Assembly: GCA_021850345.1 (NCBI GenBank)
Contig: JAJZMN010000052.1
Coordinates: 1 to 7,654 of the forward strand
Direction: 5' to 3'
Length of the DNA stretch: 7,654 nucleotides
Source: Actinomycetes bacterium
Lineage (GTDB): Bacteria > Actinomycetota > Acidimicrobiia > Acidimicrobiales > RAAP-2
How positions within the stretch are numbered: position 1 is the first letter of the stretch; each line of letters begins with the position of its first letter. The notes under the pieces were generated by a model. The model saw only the letters and a program-made list of their open reading frames with translations, had not been told where the DNA came from and made no database searches. A program made the position numbers and the translations under genes. Below are positions 1 to 6,235 of the stretch, one piece after another.

Positions 1-941
1 ATCGACATGTGGAACTTGGCGGCCTGCATCTCGCGCAGCAACGCGGTGAGCCGCTTGGTCTCGGGAACGTAGTGCGCCGGACGCAGATGTGCGCGGATCT
101 GGCTGTCTCCCAGTCCGTCGTGCTCTGCGCGCATGAGGTCCTTCGCGTACGCGATGCCCACCACGTCGTCGACGTCGCCGCGGTGGACCGGTACCCGACT
201 TCGCCCCTCGGTGAGCACCCGATCGAGGGCTTCGCGGACCGTGACGCTCTCTTCGAGGGTGAACATGTCGAGGCGCGGCACCATGACCTCGCGTACGACG
301 GCATCGCCGAAGTCGATGATCGAGTGGATGAGCGTCCGCTCCTGCAGCTCGATCACGTGCTCGGCTTGGGCCACGTCGGCCATGGCGAGGAGCTCGGCCT
401 CGGTCACTCGCGGTGGCGGGACGTTGGCGGCACCGCGCCGGCCGATGAAGAGGTTCGCGAGGCCGATGAGGACCCTCGACACCATCCGGATCGGCGGGAA
501 GCGCACGAGGGCGGCCACGATCGGCGCGGTGAACAGTGCCGCGCGCTCGGGATTGTGGACGGCCCAGTTCTTGGGTACCGCCTCGAAGAGCACGAAGATG
601 ACGATGACCTCGAAGACCGTCCCGGCGAAGACTCCCCATGCACCGAGCCACTCGGAGGCGAGCACCCCGACGAGGGTCGCGGAGACGAGCTGGCAGATGA
701 GGACGAGCAGCAGGACCGGGTTCAAAAAGCGCTCGGGGTGCTCGACGAGCCGGACCAGCGGGCGAGCGCCCCGGCGACGCTCGTCGAGAAGGGCCTTCGC
801 CTTTACCCTGCTCGTGCGCACGAGGCTCGTCTCGGCGAGCGCCAGGAGCCCCGAGGCCGCGAGCAGCACCACCACGACGACGATGAGCACCCAGTCGGTG
901 ACGCCGAAGTGGGACGAGGCCACGAGCGGGGCGGGGGTCAT
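1..941 (-). CDS. CNNM (DUF21) plus CBS-domain membrane protein, HlyC/CorC family; 3' part cut by the window edge
   Basis: This is an integral membrane protein of the CNNM/CorC family, whose members are linked to magnesium or other divalent-cation transport. The name hemolysin is historical. The first 313 residues are visible. A hydrophobic helix at about residues 17-36 ends in LALAETS. Further hydrophobic segments at about 72-95 and 103-123 are followed by FEAVPK (119-124), matching the conserved E-x-x-P-K of the CNNM core, and another lies near 136-166. A soluble region with the first CBS motif (about 216-275, including REVMVPRLDM) follows, and a second CBS repeat begins before the edge. The rest, probably including a CorC_HlyC domain, is outside the window. 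The ATG at 941 overlaps the ybeY stop as ATGA, suggesting translational coupling. ybeY next to a CorC-type gene is a common order. The family is certain; the transported ion is not known. Confidence 0.93.
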   Translation of the reverse strand, partial: MTPAPLVASSHFGVTDWVLIVVVVVLLAASGLLALAETSLVRTSRVKAKALLDERRRGARPLVRLVEHPERFLNPVLLLVLICQLVSATLVGVLASEWLGAWGVFAGTVFEVIVIFVLFEAVPKNWAVHNPERAALFTAPIVAALVRFPPIRMVSRVLIGLANLFIGRRGAANVPPPRVTEAELLAMADVAQAEHVIELQERTLIHSIIDFGDAVVREVMVPRLDMFTLEESVTVREALDRVLTEGRSRVPVHRGDVDDVVGIAYAKDLMRAEHDGLGDSQIRAHLRPAHYVPETKRLTALLREMQAAKFHMS

Positions 942-1447
942 GGCGAGGTTCGGCCCTCGTGGTAGCGGGCGAGCAGCTCGCGCTCGAGGGCCTCCATCAC
1001 TTCGGCCTCGTCGGACTCCTCGTGGTCCATCCCGAGCAGGTGGAGCAACCCGTGGACGACGAGGAGCGCCAGCTCGTCATCGACGCGCACCTCGTGGGAG
1101 ACGGCGTTGCGCGCGGCGACGGACGGGCAGATGACGACGTCGCCCAAGAGCATGATGGGATCTTCGCCTGGCTCGATCCCTGGGCCGCTCCCGCCCGAGT
1201 CCGGCGAGCGCCCCGGTGGCAGCGGCTCGTCCTCGATGGGGAAGGAGAGGACGTCGGTCGGGCCCTCCTTCGACAAGAACTGGTGGTTCAGCGCCGCGAT
1301 GGCGGCCTCGTCGACGAAGAGGAGCGACACCTCCACGTCGCCAGGGAGGTGACGGTCTTCGAGGACGTCGCGCGCGAGCCGCGCCCACCGGTCGAGGTCG
1401 ACCTCATGGTCTGCCTGCTCGTCGGCGACGTAGACGTCAATCGCCAT
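938..1447 (-). CDS. ybeY: Endoribonuclease YbeY, rRNA maturation and ribosome quality control factor
   Basis: YbeY is a single-domain zinc-dependent endoribonuclease of the UPF0054 family, involved in 16S rRNA 3'-end maturation and in removal of defective ribosomes. The 169-residue product carries the diagnostic H-x3-H-x5-H metal site as HGLLHLLGMDH (H132, H136, H142), and upstream the conserved NHQFLSKEGPTDVLSFP block (54-70) and LLGDVVIC (100-107). Between these blocks lies a Pro/Gly/Ser-rich, acidic loop (about 72-97) that makes the protein a little longer than the roughly 155 residues of the E. coli enzyme. The ATG at 1447 lies inside the last codons of phoH (11-nt overlap), and the TGA overlaps the ATG of the CNNM gene. 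The phoH-ybeY pairing is conserved across many bacteria. Cytoplasmic; identification is secure. Confidence 0.96.
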   Translation of the reverse strand: MAIDVYVADEQADHEVDLDRWARLARDVLEDRHLPGDVEVSLLFVDEAAIAALNHQFLSKEGPTDVLSFPIEDEPLPPGRSPDSGGSGPGIEPGEDPIMLLGDVVICPSVAARNAVSHEVRVDDELALLVVHGLLHLLGMDHEESDEAEVMEALERELLARYHEGRTSP

Positions 1448-2510
1448 GGCTGGCGCGCTCGGCCTCCTCGTACGCCGAGATGATGTCGGCCACGATCTGG
1501 TGACGGACGACGTCGCGCCGCGTCAGGTGCACGAAGGCGATGTCGGGCACCTCGCCCAGCACGTCTTGAAGCCCCACAAGGCCCGATCGTCCCCCCGCCA
1601 CGTCGATCTGCGTCACGTCACCGGTCACCACGCACTTGGATCCGAAGCCGATGCGCGTGAGGAACATCTTCATCTGCTCGGGCGTCGTGTTCTGCGCCTC
1701 GTCCAAGATGATGAAGGAATTGTTCAGGGTGCGGCCTCGCATGAACGCGAGCGGCGCGACCTCGATGGTGCCGCGGTCCAAGAGCCGCTGGGCGCCTTCT
1801 GGCTCCAAGAGGTCGTAGAGGGCGTCGTAGAGCGGCCGAAGATAGGGGTCGACCTTGGCCATGAGGTCGCCCGGCAAGAACCCCAGACGCTCACCAGCCT
1901 CGACGGCGGGCCGCGTGAGGATGATCCGGTTCACCGCCCGTGACTGCAGGGTCTGAACCGCGAGCGCGACCGCGAGGTACGACTTGCCCGTCCCCGCGGG
2001 CCCGATGCCGAAGGTCACCGTGTTCGCGGCGATGGCGTCGGTGTAGCGTTTCTGGCCCGACGTATAGGGGCGAACCGAGCGCCCCCGCGCCGCGCGGACG
2101 ACCTCGGCATTGAGGACTTCAGATGGCCGGACGTCCTCGTGCACCATGTCGATGGTCCTGCGAATCTTGGACGCGTCCAGCGACTGTCCTGACTCGAGCA
2201 CGAGCACGAGCTCGTCGAAGAGCCTCGCGAGCTGCTCGGCATGGGGGCCCTCAAGCGCGATGCGGTTGCCCTGCACGGCGATTCGATCTTCGGGGAACGC
2301 CTGCTCGACGAGACGCAGGAGCTCGTCGTGGGTCCCGAGAAGGCTGGCCATGAGATGGGTGTTGGGGACCATCGTCTCGCGCCGCGTCGCCAGCTCCGCG
2401 CCGTCGACCCCGATCGACGGCGCCGGATCGCCCTCGAGCCTGCCCGAGCCGGCGGGGATCGCCGTGCCGGACGCGCTGCGCCACGTCGCGCCGCGATCCG
2501 CCGTCGTCAC
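1437..2510 (-). CDS. phoH: PhoH family P-loop ATPase
   Basis: The product is a cytoplasmic PhoH-like ATPase, a family linked to RNA metabolism through its association with YbeY and its similarity to helicase ATPase cores. With the start used here (GTG at 2510, 357 residues), Walker A is GPAGTGKS at about 170-177 and Walker B is FIILDEAQN at about 266-274. Also present are ILTRPAVEAGERLGFLPGD and the late motif CVVTGDVTQID. An N-terminal region resembling a small RNA-binding fold (about 47-110) precedes the ATPase. The start is uncertain. GTG at 2510 overlaps the HIT stop as GTGA and was chosen for that reason. GTG at 2522 adds four residues; ATG at 2372 gives 311 residues beginning MVPNTH. 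None has a strong Shine-Dalgarno site. The 3' end overlaps ybeY by 11 nt. The family call is secure; the substrate is not known. Confidence 0.94.
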   Translation of the reverse strand: MTTADRGATWRSASGTAIPAGSGRLEGDPAPSIGVDGAELATRRETMVPNTHLMASLLGTHDELLRLVEQAFPEDRIAVQGNRIALEGPHAEQLARLFDELVLVLESGQSLDASKIRRTIDMVHEDVRPSEVLNAEVVRAARGRSVRPYTSGQKRYTDAIAANTVTFGIGPAGTGKSYLAVALAVQTLQSRAVNRIILTRPAVEAGERLGFLPGDLMAKVDPYLRPLYDALYDLLEPEGAQRLLDRGTIEVAPLAFMRGRTLNNSFIILDEAQNTTPEQMKMFLTRIGFGSKCVVTGDVTQIDVAGGRSGLVGLQDVLGEVPDIAFVHLTRRDVVRHQIVADIISAYEEAERASHGD

Positions 2511-2845
2511 CCGGGAGGCCACGTCATCGGACGTCCGCCGATCACGTGGAGATGGAGATGGGGCACCGAGTTCTCTGCGTCCTTCCCGACGTTGAAGACA
2601 AGACGGTAGCCGCGCGACGGGTCGGCGATACCTTCCTGCTCGGCCACCGCCCTTGCAGTCGCGAACATGTCGGACAGGTCCGCGGCATGCGTGTCGTCGA
2701 GCGCGCCGGCATGCTCGACGTGCACGCGGGGGACGACGAGGACGTGCACCGGCGCCTGCGGGGCGATGTCCCGGAACGCCACGGTGCGGGCGGACGTGCG
2801 CACGACATCGGCCGGCACCTCACCGGAGACGATCCGGCAGAACAA
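2507..2845 (-). CDS. HIT-family (histidine triad, Hint-like) nucleotide hydrolase
   Basis: This is a small cytoplasmic histidine-triad hydrolase. Family members cleave purine nucleoside phosphoramidates or AMP conjugates. The 112 residues contain FCRIVSGEVPADVV at the start, the AFRDIAPQAPVHVLVVPR strand region, and the triad VPHLHLHVIGG with H96, H98 and H100; the middle histidine is the expected nucleophile. TTG at 2845 is the only ATG/GTG/TTG start available before the family block, and the reading frame stays open upstream. The codon before TTG is Cys, which would give CLFC, the C-x-x-C commonly seen at the start of this family, so the true start may lie further upstream (see findings). 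The gene begins 14 nt after the helix-turn-helix gene, and its stop overlaps a phoH GTG. Family identity is secure, the start is not. Confidence 0.9.
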   Translation of the reverse strand: MFCRIVSGEVPADVVRTSARTVAFRDIAPQAPVHVLVVPRVHVEHAGALDDTHAADLSDMFATARAVAEQEGIADPSRGYRLVFNVGKDAENSVPHLHLHVIGGRPMTWPPG

Positions 2846-2859
2846 GCAGTCGAGGTCGC

Positions 2860-3138
2860 TCAGGGTTCCTGTCCATCCTGGGTGCGGCGCGGTGGCAAGA
2901 GGTGCTCGAGCGCGCCTGGCGCGATGCGACAGGACTCGATGAAGCGGTCCACGTCGTCTTCTTTCAATCGGATCACCCGGCCGAACTTATATGCCGCGAG
3001 CTCGCCGCCGTCGATGAAGCGGTAGAGGCTGCGCAAGGTCACCCCCAACCGTTCCGACGCGTCTTTGGTGCTCATCCACCGCACCTGCTCCGCCATGGCC
3101 TCGATTCTCCCATTGCTGGCACCAATCGGGGCGCTCAT
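2860..3138 (-). CDS. Small excisionase-type (MerR-like) helix-turn-helix DNA-binding protein, function unknown
   Basis: This 92-residue product has one recognisable unit: a winged helix-turn-helix of the excisionase/HTH_17 type. It runs from about residue 21 (WMSTKDASERLGVTLRSLYR) through a turn (FIDGGELAAYKFGR) to a wing and final helix (VIRLKEDDVDRFIESC). A short basic, proline-containing tail ends the protein. It lacks the effector or dimerisation domain of full MerR regulators. Nothing phage-like surrounds it, so excision is unlikely; a transcriptional or architectural role is inference. The ATG at 3138 overlaps the rsmE stop as ATGA. An internal ATG at 3096 (residue 15, giving 78 residues) has a better Shine-Dalgarno (GGGAG at 3111-3107) and may be the real start. 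The frame stays open far upstream across rsmE, but that extension is antisense-free shadow sequence. The gene sits between rsmE and the HIT gene, 14 nt before the latter. Confidence 0.82.
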   Translation of the reverse strand: MSAPIGASNGRIEAMAEQVRWMSTKDASERLGVTLRSLYRFIDGGELAAYKFGRVIRLKEDDVDRFIESCRIAPGALEHLLPPRRTQDGQEP

Positions 3139-3147
3139 CCAGCGCCC
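3129..3147 (-). repeat. Short inverted repeat enclosing the start codon of the helix-turn-helix gene
   Basis: GGGCGCT and AGCGCCC form a perfect 7-bp stem around a 5-nt loop, GGATG on the minus strand. The loop carries the ATG at 3138, and the stem covers part of the rsmE stop codon. In mRNA this could hide the start until a ribosome finishing rsmE opens it. The possibility of chance in GC-rich DNA is real. Confidence 0.4.
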
Positions 3148-3896
3148 AGGCACACGGTACCGGCGCGCTGAGCGCCGAGCAGCACCCCGGCCGCGATCGC
3201 CGCGGTCTCTGCCCGCAGGACGTTCGGCCCAAGCCCCACGATCTGCCGAGCGCCGTCGCCCGCCAGCTCGTCGGACGTCCATCCGCCCTCGGGTCCCACC
3301 GCGACCGTGGTCACCGCCGCGCCGAGCGGTCCTCCCCCGGGTTCGGCGAGCGCGAGCCCGGAGGGCTCGAGCGCGTCGAGGGTGAGCACCCCCCTGATCT
3401 CGGGAACCCACACTCGGCGCGACTGGGCAGCGGCCTCGACCGCGACCCTGCGGAGCCGCCCGAGCGCGGCGTCGGCCCGTGCCCCTTCCCACCGCACGAC
3501 GGCCCTTGCCGTCGAGAGCACCACGATGCAGTCGATCTCGAGCTCGGTCAGCTTCTGCACCACCCACTCGGGCCGCTCCCCCTTCACTGGGGCGAAGGCG
3601 ACGGTGAGCCGTGGAGCGGGGGCGCGCTCGGCCACTACCTCGCCTGCCGGTTCCAACGCGCGGCGACCGTCGTAACGGCAGGGGACCCAGTGCCCCCGCC
3701 CGTCGGCGGCCACGACGACTTCGCCCGGGCGCAGTCGCAGCACACGGGCCAGGTGGTGCGACACGTCGTCGTCGAGCGCCGGGTGCGCCACATCGTCGAC
3801 GAACACCTGTGCCGCAGCACGCCGGCGCGTCACCTGCCCGGCCACCGGACCGCTGCCACCAGGGCATCTGCCATCGGCGTGGGCAGGGGTCGTCAC
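3135..3896 (-). CDS. rsmE: 16S rRNA (uracil-1498-N3)-methyltransferase RsmE
   Basis: RsmE is a SPOUT-class (trefoil-knot) methyltransferase that uses S-adenosylmethionine to methylate N3 of U1498 in 16S rRNA on the small subunit. The 253 residues fit the family length. An N-terminal PUA-like domain (about 28-90, including SHHLARVLRLRPGE) is followed by the SPOUT domain with PVKGERPEWVVQKLTELEID (103-122), VAVGPEGGWTSDE (198-210) and the knot segment LGPNVLRAETAAIAA (222-236). The usual EA(A/C)EQS block reads EAAAQS (154-159), an Ala replacing the usual Glu. The start is GTG at 3896, 48 nt after dnaJ. An in-frame TGA just upstream excludes a longer form, and the roughly 20 residues before the fold leave room for a slightly later start. 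The stop overlaps the ATG of the next gene. rsmE following dnaJ is a common order. Confidence 0.95.
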   Translation of the reverse strand: MTTPAHADGRCPGGSGPVAGQVTRRRAAAQVFVDDVAHPALDDDVSHHLARVLRLRPGEVVVAADGRGHWVPCRYDGRRALEPAGEVVAERAPAPRLTVAFAPVKGERPEWVVQKLTELEIDCIVVLSTARAVVRWEGARADAALGRLRRVAVEAAAQSRRVWVPEIRGVLTLDALEPSGLALAEPGGGPLGAAVTTVAVGPEGGWTSDELAGDGARQIVGLGPNVLRAETAAIAAGVLLGAQRAGTVCLGAG

Positions 3897-3944
3897 CGCG
3901 GGGCTCTCACCGTCGAGCCATCACCACCACGTTCGCCCGGGGGC

Positions 3945-5066
3945 TCATCCGAGCGCCGAGCGGATCCGCGAGAGGACGCCGTCGTGCCCGTGAACCTCCT
4001 CGCCCCGCTCGGCAGCGAGCTCGGTGAGCAGCTCGCGCTGGCGGGGGGTGAGCTCCGTCGGCGTGTCGACCGCCATGTGGACGTAGAGATCACCGCGTCC
4101 GCGCCCACGCAGGTGAGGCACGCCGAGGCCACGAAGCCGCACGACCGTGCCGTGCTGGGTGCCCGGGGCGACGGTGACGTCCCGAGATTCGTCGAGCGTC
4201 TCGACCTGGAGGGTCGTCCCGAGCGCCGCCTGCGCCATCCCGACGTGCAAGGTGGTGTGCAGGTCGTCGCCCGCGCGTTCGAAGCGCTCATCGGGCGTGA
4301 CCGCCAGGTGGACGAAGAGCGACCCGTTCGGCCCACCACGGGGCCCGGCCGGGCCGCGGTCGGCGAGACGCAGGGTCGACCCGTCGTCGACGCCTGCATG
4401 CACCTCGACGGTCAGCTCCCGGTCCTCCATGCGACGACCTTCCCCGCGACAGCCCGGACACGGGTCGGTGACGACCTCCCCCATCCCCTGACAACGACCG
4501 CACGGCGTCGCCGTCACCACCTGACCGAGGAGGGACTGGCGGACCCGGCGAACTTCGCCGGTGCCCTGGCAGTCGGGGCACACGATCGGCGACGTCCCGG
4601 GACGGGCGCCACGCCCTCCGCAGTCGGGGCAGGTGACCGGGAGACGCACCGACAGCTGCTTCTGGGCACCGAACACTGCTTCGTCGAAGTCCAGCTCCAG
4701 CATCACCTCGGCATCGGACCCCGCCTGCGGGCCGCGGCGCCGCCCGCGCACGCCCGTGCCGGCCATGGTGCCGAAGAACGCTTCGAAGAGGTCTCCGAGC
4801 CCGCCGTCGAAGTCGAAGCCCATGCCGCCAGACCCCGCCGCACCGCCACCGAAGCTCGCCGGCCCGAAACGGTCGTAGCGCGCGCGCCGTTCGGGGTCCC
4901 GCAGCACCTCGTAGGCGAAGGAGACCTCTTTGAACTTCGCCTCTGCTTCTGGGTCCCCCCCGTTCGCGTCGGGGTGCAGCTCGCGAGCCTTGCGCCGGTA
5001 GGCGCGCTTGATCTCTTCGTCGGTGGCGCCCGGGTGCACACCGAGCAGCTCGTAGAGGTCGCCCAT
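3945..5066 (-). CDS. dnaJ: Chaperone protein DnaJ (Hsp40, class A)
   Basis: DnaJ is the Hsp40 co-chaperone that delivers unfolded clients to DnaK and stimulates its ATPase. The 373 residues show the full class A layout: a J domain (about 2-66) with HPD at 31-33, a Gly/Phe-rich linker (about 67-100), a DEAVFGA segment entering the central domain, four C-x-x-C-x-G-x-G zinc motifs (cysteines near 146/149, 163/166, 189/192 and 203/206), and the C-terminal client-binding domains. ATG at 5066 is preferred over the in-frame upstream starts at 5090 and 5084 because AGGAG lies 8 nt upstream and MGDLYELLGV matches the family start. The gene follows hrcA by 4 nt, an arrangement known for actinobacterial dnaJ2, so this may be the second DnaJ of the genome and not the one paired with dnaK-grpE. 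No dnaK or grpE is in the window. Confidence 0.97.
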   Translation of the reverse strand: MGDLYELLGVHPGATDEEIKRAYRRKARELHPDANGGDPEAEAKFKEVSFAYEVLRDPERRARYDRFGPASFGGGAAGSGGMGFDFDGGLGDLFEAFFGTMAGTGVRGRRRGPQAGSDAEVMLELDFDEAVFGAQKQLSVRLPVTCPDCGGRGARPGTSPIVCPDCQGTGEVRRVRQSLLGQVVTATPCGRCQGMGEVVTDPCPGCRGEGRRMEDRELTVEVHAGVDDGSTLRLADRGPAGPRGGPNGSLFVHLAVTPDERFERAGDDLHTTLHVGMAQAALGTTLQVETLDESRDVTVAPGTQHGTVVRLRGLGVPHLRGRGRGDLYVHMAVDTPTELTPRQRELLTELAAERGEEVHGHDGVLSRIRSALG

Positions 5067-5070
5067 CGCC

Positions 5071-6168
5071 TCAGCTCCTGCCATGTGCACCTCTCCTCTT
5101 GGTCACGCGATCCTCGGCCGTCCTTCCGTCGACACGCCCGGGCGGCGCTTCGGTCCCCCCGCCAAGCCGCTCACCGAGCCGGGCGCTCACCACGCGCGCG
5201 GCGGCGAGTGCCTGGGGATAGTTCATACGCGTCGGGCCGAGCAACCCGACAGCACCCGCTTCGTGCCCGTCAACCGACAGCGGAGCCACGACCACCGCGC
5301 ACGACGCCAGCGGCTCGTAGCCGTGCTCGGTGCCGATCGCGACCGAGAGGCCGCGCTCGAGGACGTCGCGCAGGAGCGAGACGACGACCAGCTGCTGCTC
5401 GAGGGTCGAAAGTACCGAGCGGACGGTCTCCACCGCGTCGAAGGCCGCTGCGAGGCGGGAGGACCCCCCGACGATCACCCGGTCGTCCTCGGCGGTCGCA
5501 AGATCCTTCATCGCGTCCAGGGCAAGGCCGACCACCTCGTCGAGGACGCGGTCCTTGGTCATCGTGCGCTCGTCGGTCGCTCCGAGTGGACGCGCAGCGG
5601 TCATGGCCTGCACCCTCGCGCCGGCGGCGGCAAGCACATCGTCACCGATCTCGTCGGGCAGGTCGATCGTCCGCTTCTCGACGGCCCCGTCGGCGAGGAC
5701 GACCACCAACAGGGCGAGCCGGGGCGCGAGACCCACGAGCTGGACCGAGCGCACCGGCGCGGACTCGTGGCTCGGCGGCAGCACGACGGACGCGTACGAG
5801 GTCAGCTCGGACAACAGCCCCGAGGTCCGCTCGAGCATGTCCTCCATCTCGCCATGGACCTGCTCGAAGAACTTGGCGACCTTGTGGCGCTGGGCAGGGC
5901 CGAGGATCCCGGGCTCGGTCAGCTGGTCCACGAAGAACCGGTATCCCTTGTCGGTAGGGATGCGGCCGGCGCTCGTGTGCGGCTGGACGAGGAAGCCCTC
6001 GCGCTCGAGGGCCACCATCTCGGCACGTACCGTGGCGGACGACACGCTGATGCCGGCGGTGCGGGCGACGTGCTGTGAGCCGACGGGCTGCGCGGTGCCG
6101 ATGTACTCGGAGACGATCGCCTCCAAGATGGCGGCCTTGCGCGGGTCGAGGTCCTGGGTGTCGGGCAT
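5071..6168 (-). CDS. hrcA: Heat-inducible transcription repressor HrcA
   Basis: HrcA is a dimeric repressor that binds CIRCE operators upstream of chaperone genes; in characterised species it depends on GroEL/ES for activity. The 365-residue product opens with a winged helix-turn-helix (about 8-80) including PVGSQHVARTAGISVSSATVRAEM in outline and the signature HTSAGRIPTDKGYRFFVD, followed by the GAF-like and dimerisation regions (for example SVQLVGLAPR and GAVGLLGPTRMNYPQALAA near the end). The tail after residue about 330 is polar and rich in Gly and Arg and extends the protein slightly beyond the usual 340-350 residues. ATG at 6168 was chosen because GGAG lies 7 nt upstream. A GTG at 6201 is in frame but falls inside the CIRCE operator and would add a poorly conserved basic leader. 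A CIRCE site 24 bp upstream indicates autoregulation. hrcA overlaps the dnaJ ribosome-binding site. Confidence 0.96.
   Translation of the reverse strand: MPDTQDLDPRKAAILEAIVSEYIGTAQPVGSQHVARTAGISVSSATVRAEMVALEREGFLVQPHTSAGRIPTDKGYRFFVDQLTEPGILGPAQRHKVAKFFEQVHGEMEDMLERTSGLLSELTSYASVVLPPSHESAPVRSVQLVGLAPRLALLVVVLADGAVEKRTIDLPDEIGDDVLAAAGARVQAMTAARPLGATDERTMTKDRVLDEVVGLALDAMKDLATAEDDRVIVGGSSRLAAAFDAVETVRSVLSTLEQQLVVVSLLRDVLERGLSVAIGTEHGYEPLASCAVVVAPLSVDGHEAGAVGLLGPTRMNYPQALAAARVVSARLGERLGGGTEAPPGRVDGRTAEDRVTKRRGAHGRS
5075..5079 (-). promoter_or_regulatory. Ribosome-binding site of dnaJ, embedded in the end of hrcA
   Basis: AGGAG reads on the minus strand 8 nt before the dnaJ ATG at 5066. It is part of the last sense codons of hrcA, whose TGA sits at 5073-5071. 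This site decides the dnaJ start in favour of 5066 over the upstream in-frame ATG and GTG, and suggests coupled translation of the repressor and the chaperone. Confidence 0.85.
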
Positions 6169-6175
6169 GGCGGTT

Positions 6176-6179
6176 CTCC
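6176..6179 (-). promoter_or_regulatory. Ribosome-binding site of hrcA
   Basis: GGAG on the minus strand is 7 nt upstream of the hrcA ATG at 6168. It supports that start against the in-frame GTG at 6201, which would lie within the operator. Confidence 0.75.
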
Positions 6180-6191
6180 GGCGACTTCCTC

Positions 6192-6224
6192 GTGCTGGCA
6201 CTCGATTCTACCGAGTGCCAGCAC
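6192..6224 (-). promoter_or_regulatory. CIRCE operator (HrcA binding site)
   Basis: The inverted repeat has arms GTGCTGGCACTC (6192-6203) and GAGTGCCAGCAC (6213-6224) separated by exactly 9 nt. The inner 9-bp arms, CTGGCACTC and GAGTGCCAG, match the CIRCE consensus (TTAGCACTC-N9-GAGTGCTAA) at most positions and differ in the outer arm bases, as GC-rich actinobacteria often show. The pairing is perfect over 12 bp, three more per arm than the consensus. It lies immediately upstream of hrcA, so HrcA very probably represses its own operon. The same element would be able to form a hairpin in any transcript reading through from lepA. Confidence 0.96.
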
Positions 6225-6235
6225 TCCTTGGTCGA
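6205..6235 (-). promoter_or_regulatory. Candidate promoter of the hrcA operon
   Basis: On the minus strand TAGAAT (6210-6205) matches the sigma-70-type -10 consensus TATAAT at five of six bases and falls inside the 9-nt CIRCE spacer. The best -35 candidate is TCGACC (6235-6230), four of six matches, with a long 19-bp spacing, so this half is weak. Transcription would begin near 6198, giving a leader of about 30 nt before the hrcA ATG. A repressor on CIRCE would cover the -10 directly. No SigH or SigE-type motif is evident to me. Confidence 0.5.

Noticed and set aside
9..1483. Several plus-strand frames of 174-333 codons opposite the CNNM and ybeY genes
   Set aside because: They are Asp/His/Arg-rich low-complexity translations overlapping genes whose domain signatures read clearly on the minus strand.
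2860..3867. A 335-residue minus-strand frame that would make the HTH protein a long fusion
   Set aside because: The first two-thirds overlap rsmE in another frame and give a low-complexity Arg/Gly-rich translation. Only the last 92 residues or fewer resemble a protein family, and the ATGA and Shine-Dalgarno signals place the start at 3138 or 3096.
5067..5090. Longer dnaJ from GTG 5090 or ATG 5084
   Set aside because: The AGGAG site lies downstream of both, 8 nt before ATG 5066, and the conserved J-domain start matches 5066.
3690..5957. A 755-codon plus-strand open frame antisense to rsmE, dnaJ and hrcA
   Set aside because: It runs opposite to three secure genes with intact family motifs. 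Its product is Arg/Ala/Pro-rich with no recognisable motif, typical of antisense frames in high-GC DNA that lack stop codons.
6169..6201. Longer hrcA beginning at GTG 6201 (376 residues)
   Set aside because: That codon lies within the CIRCE arm, downstream ATG 6168 has a good ribosome-binding site, and the extra residues are basic and unlike the family start.
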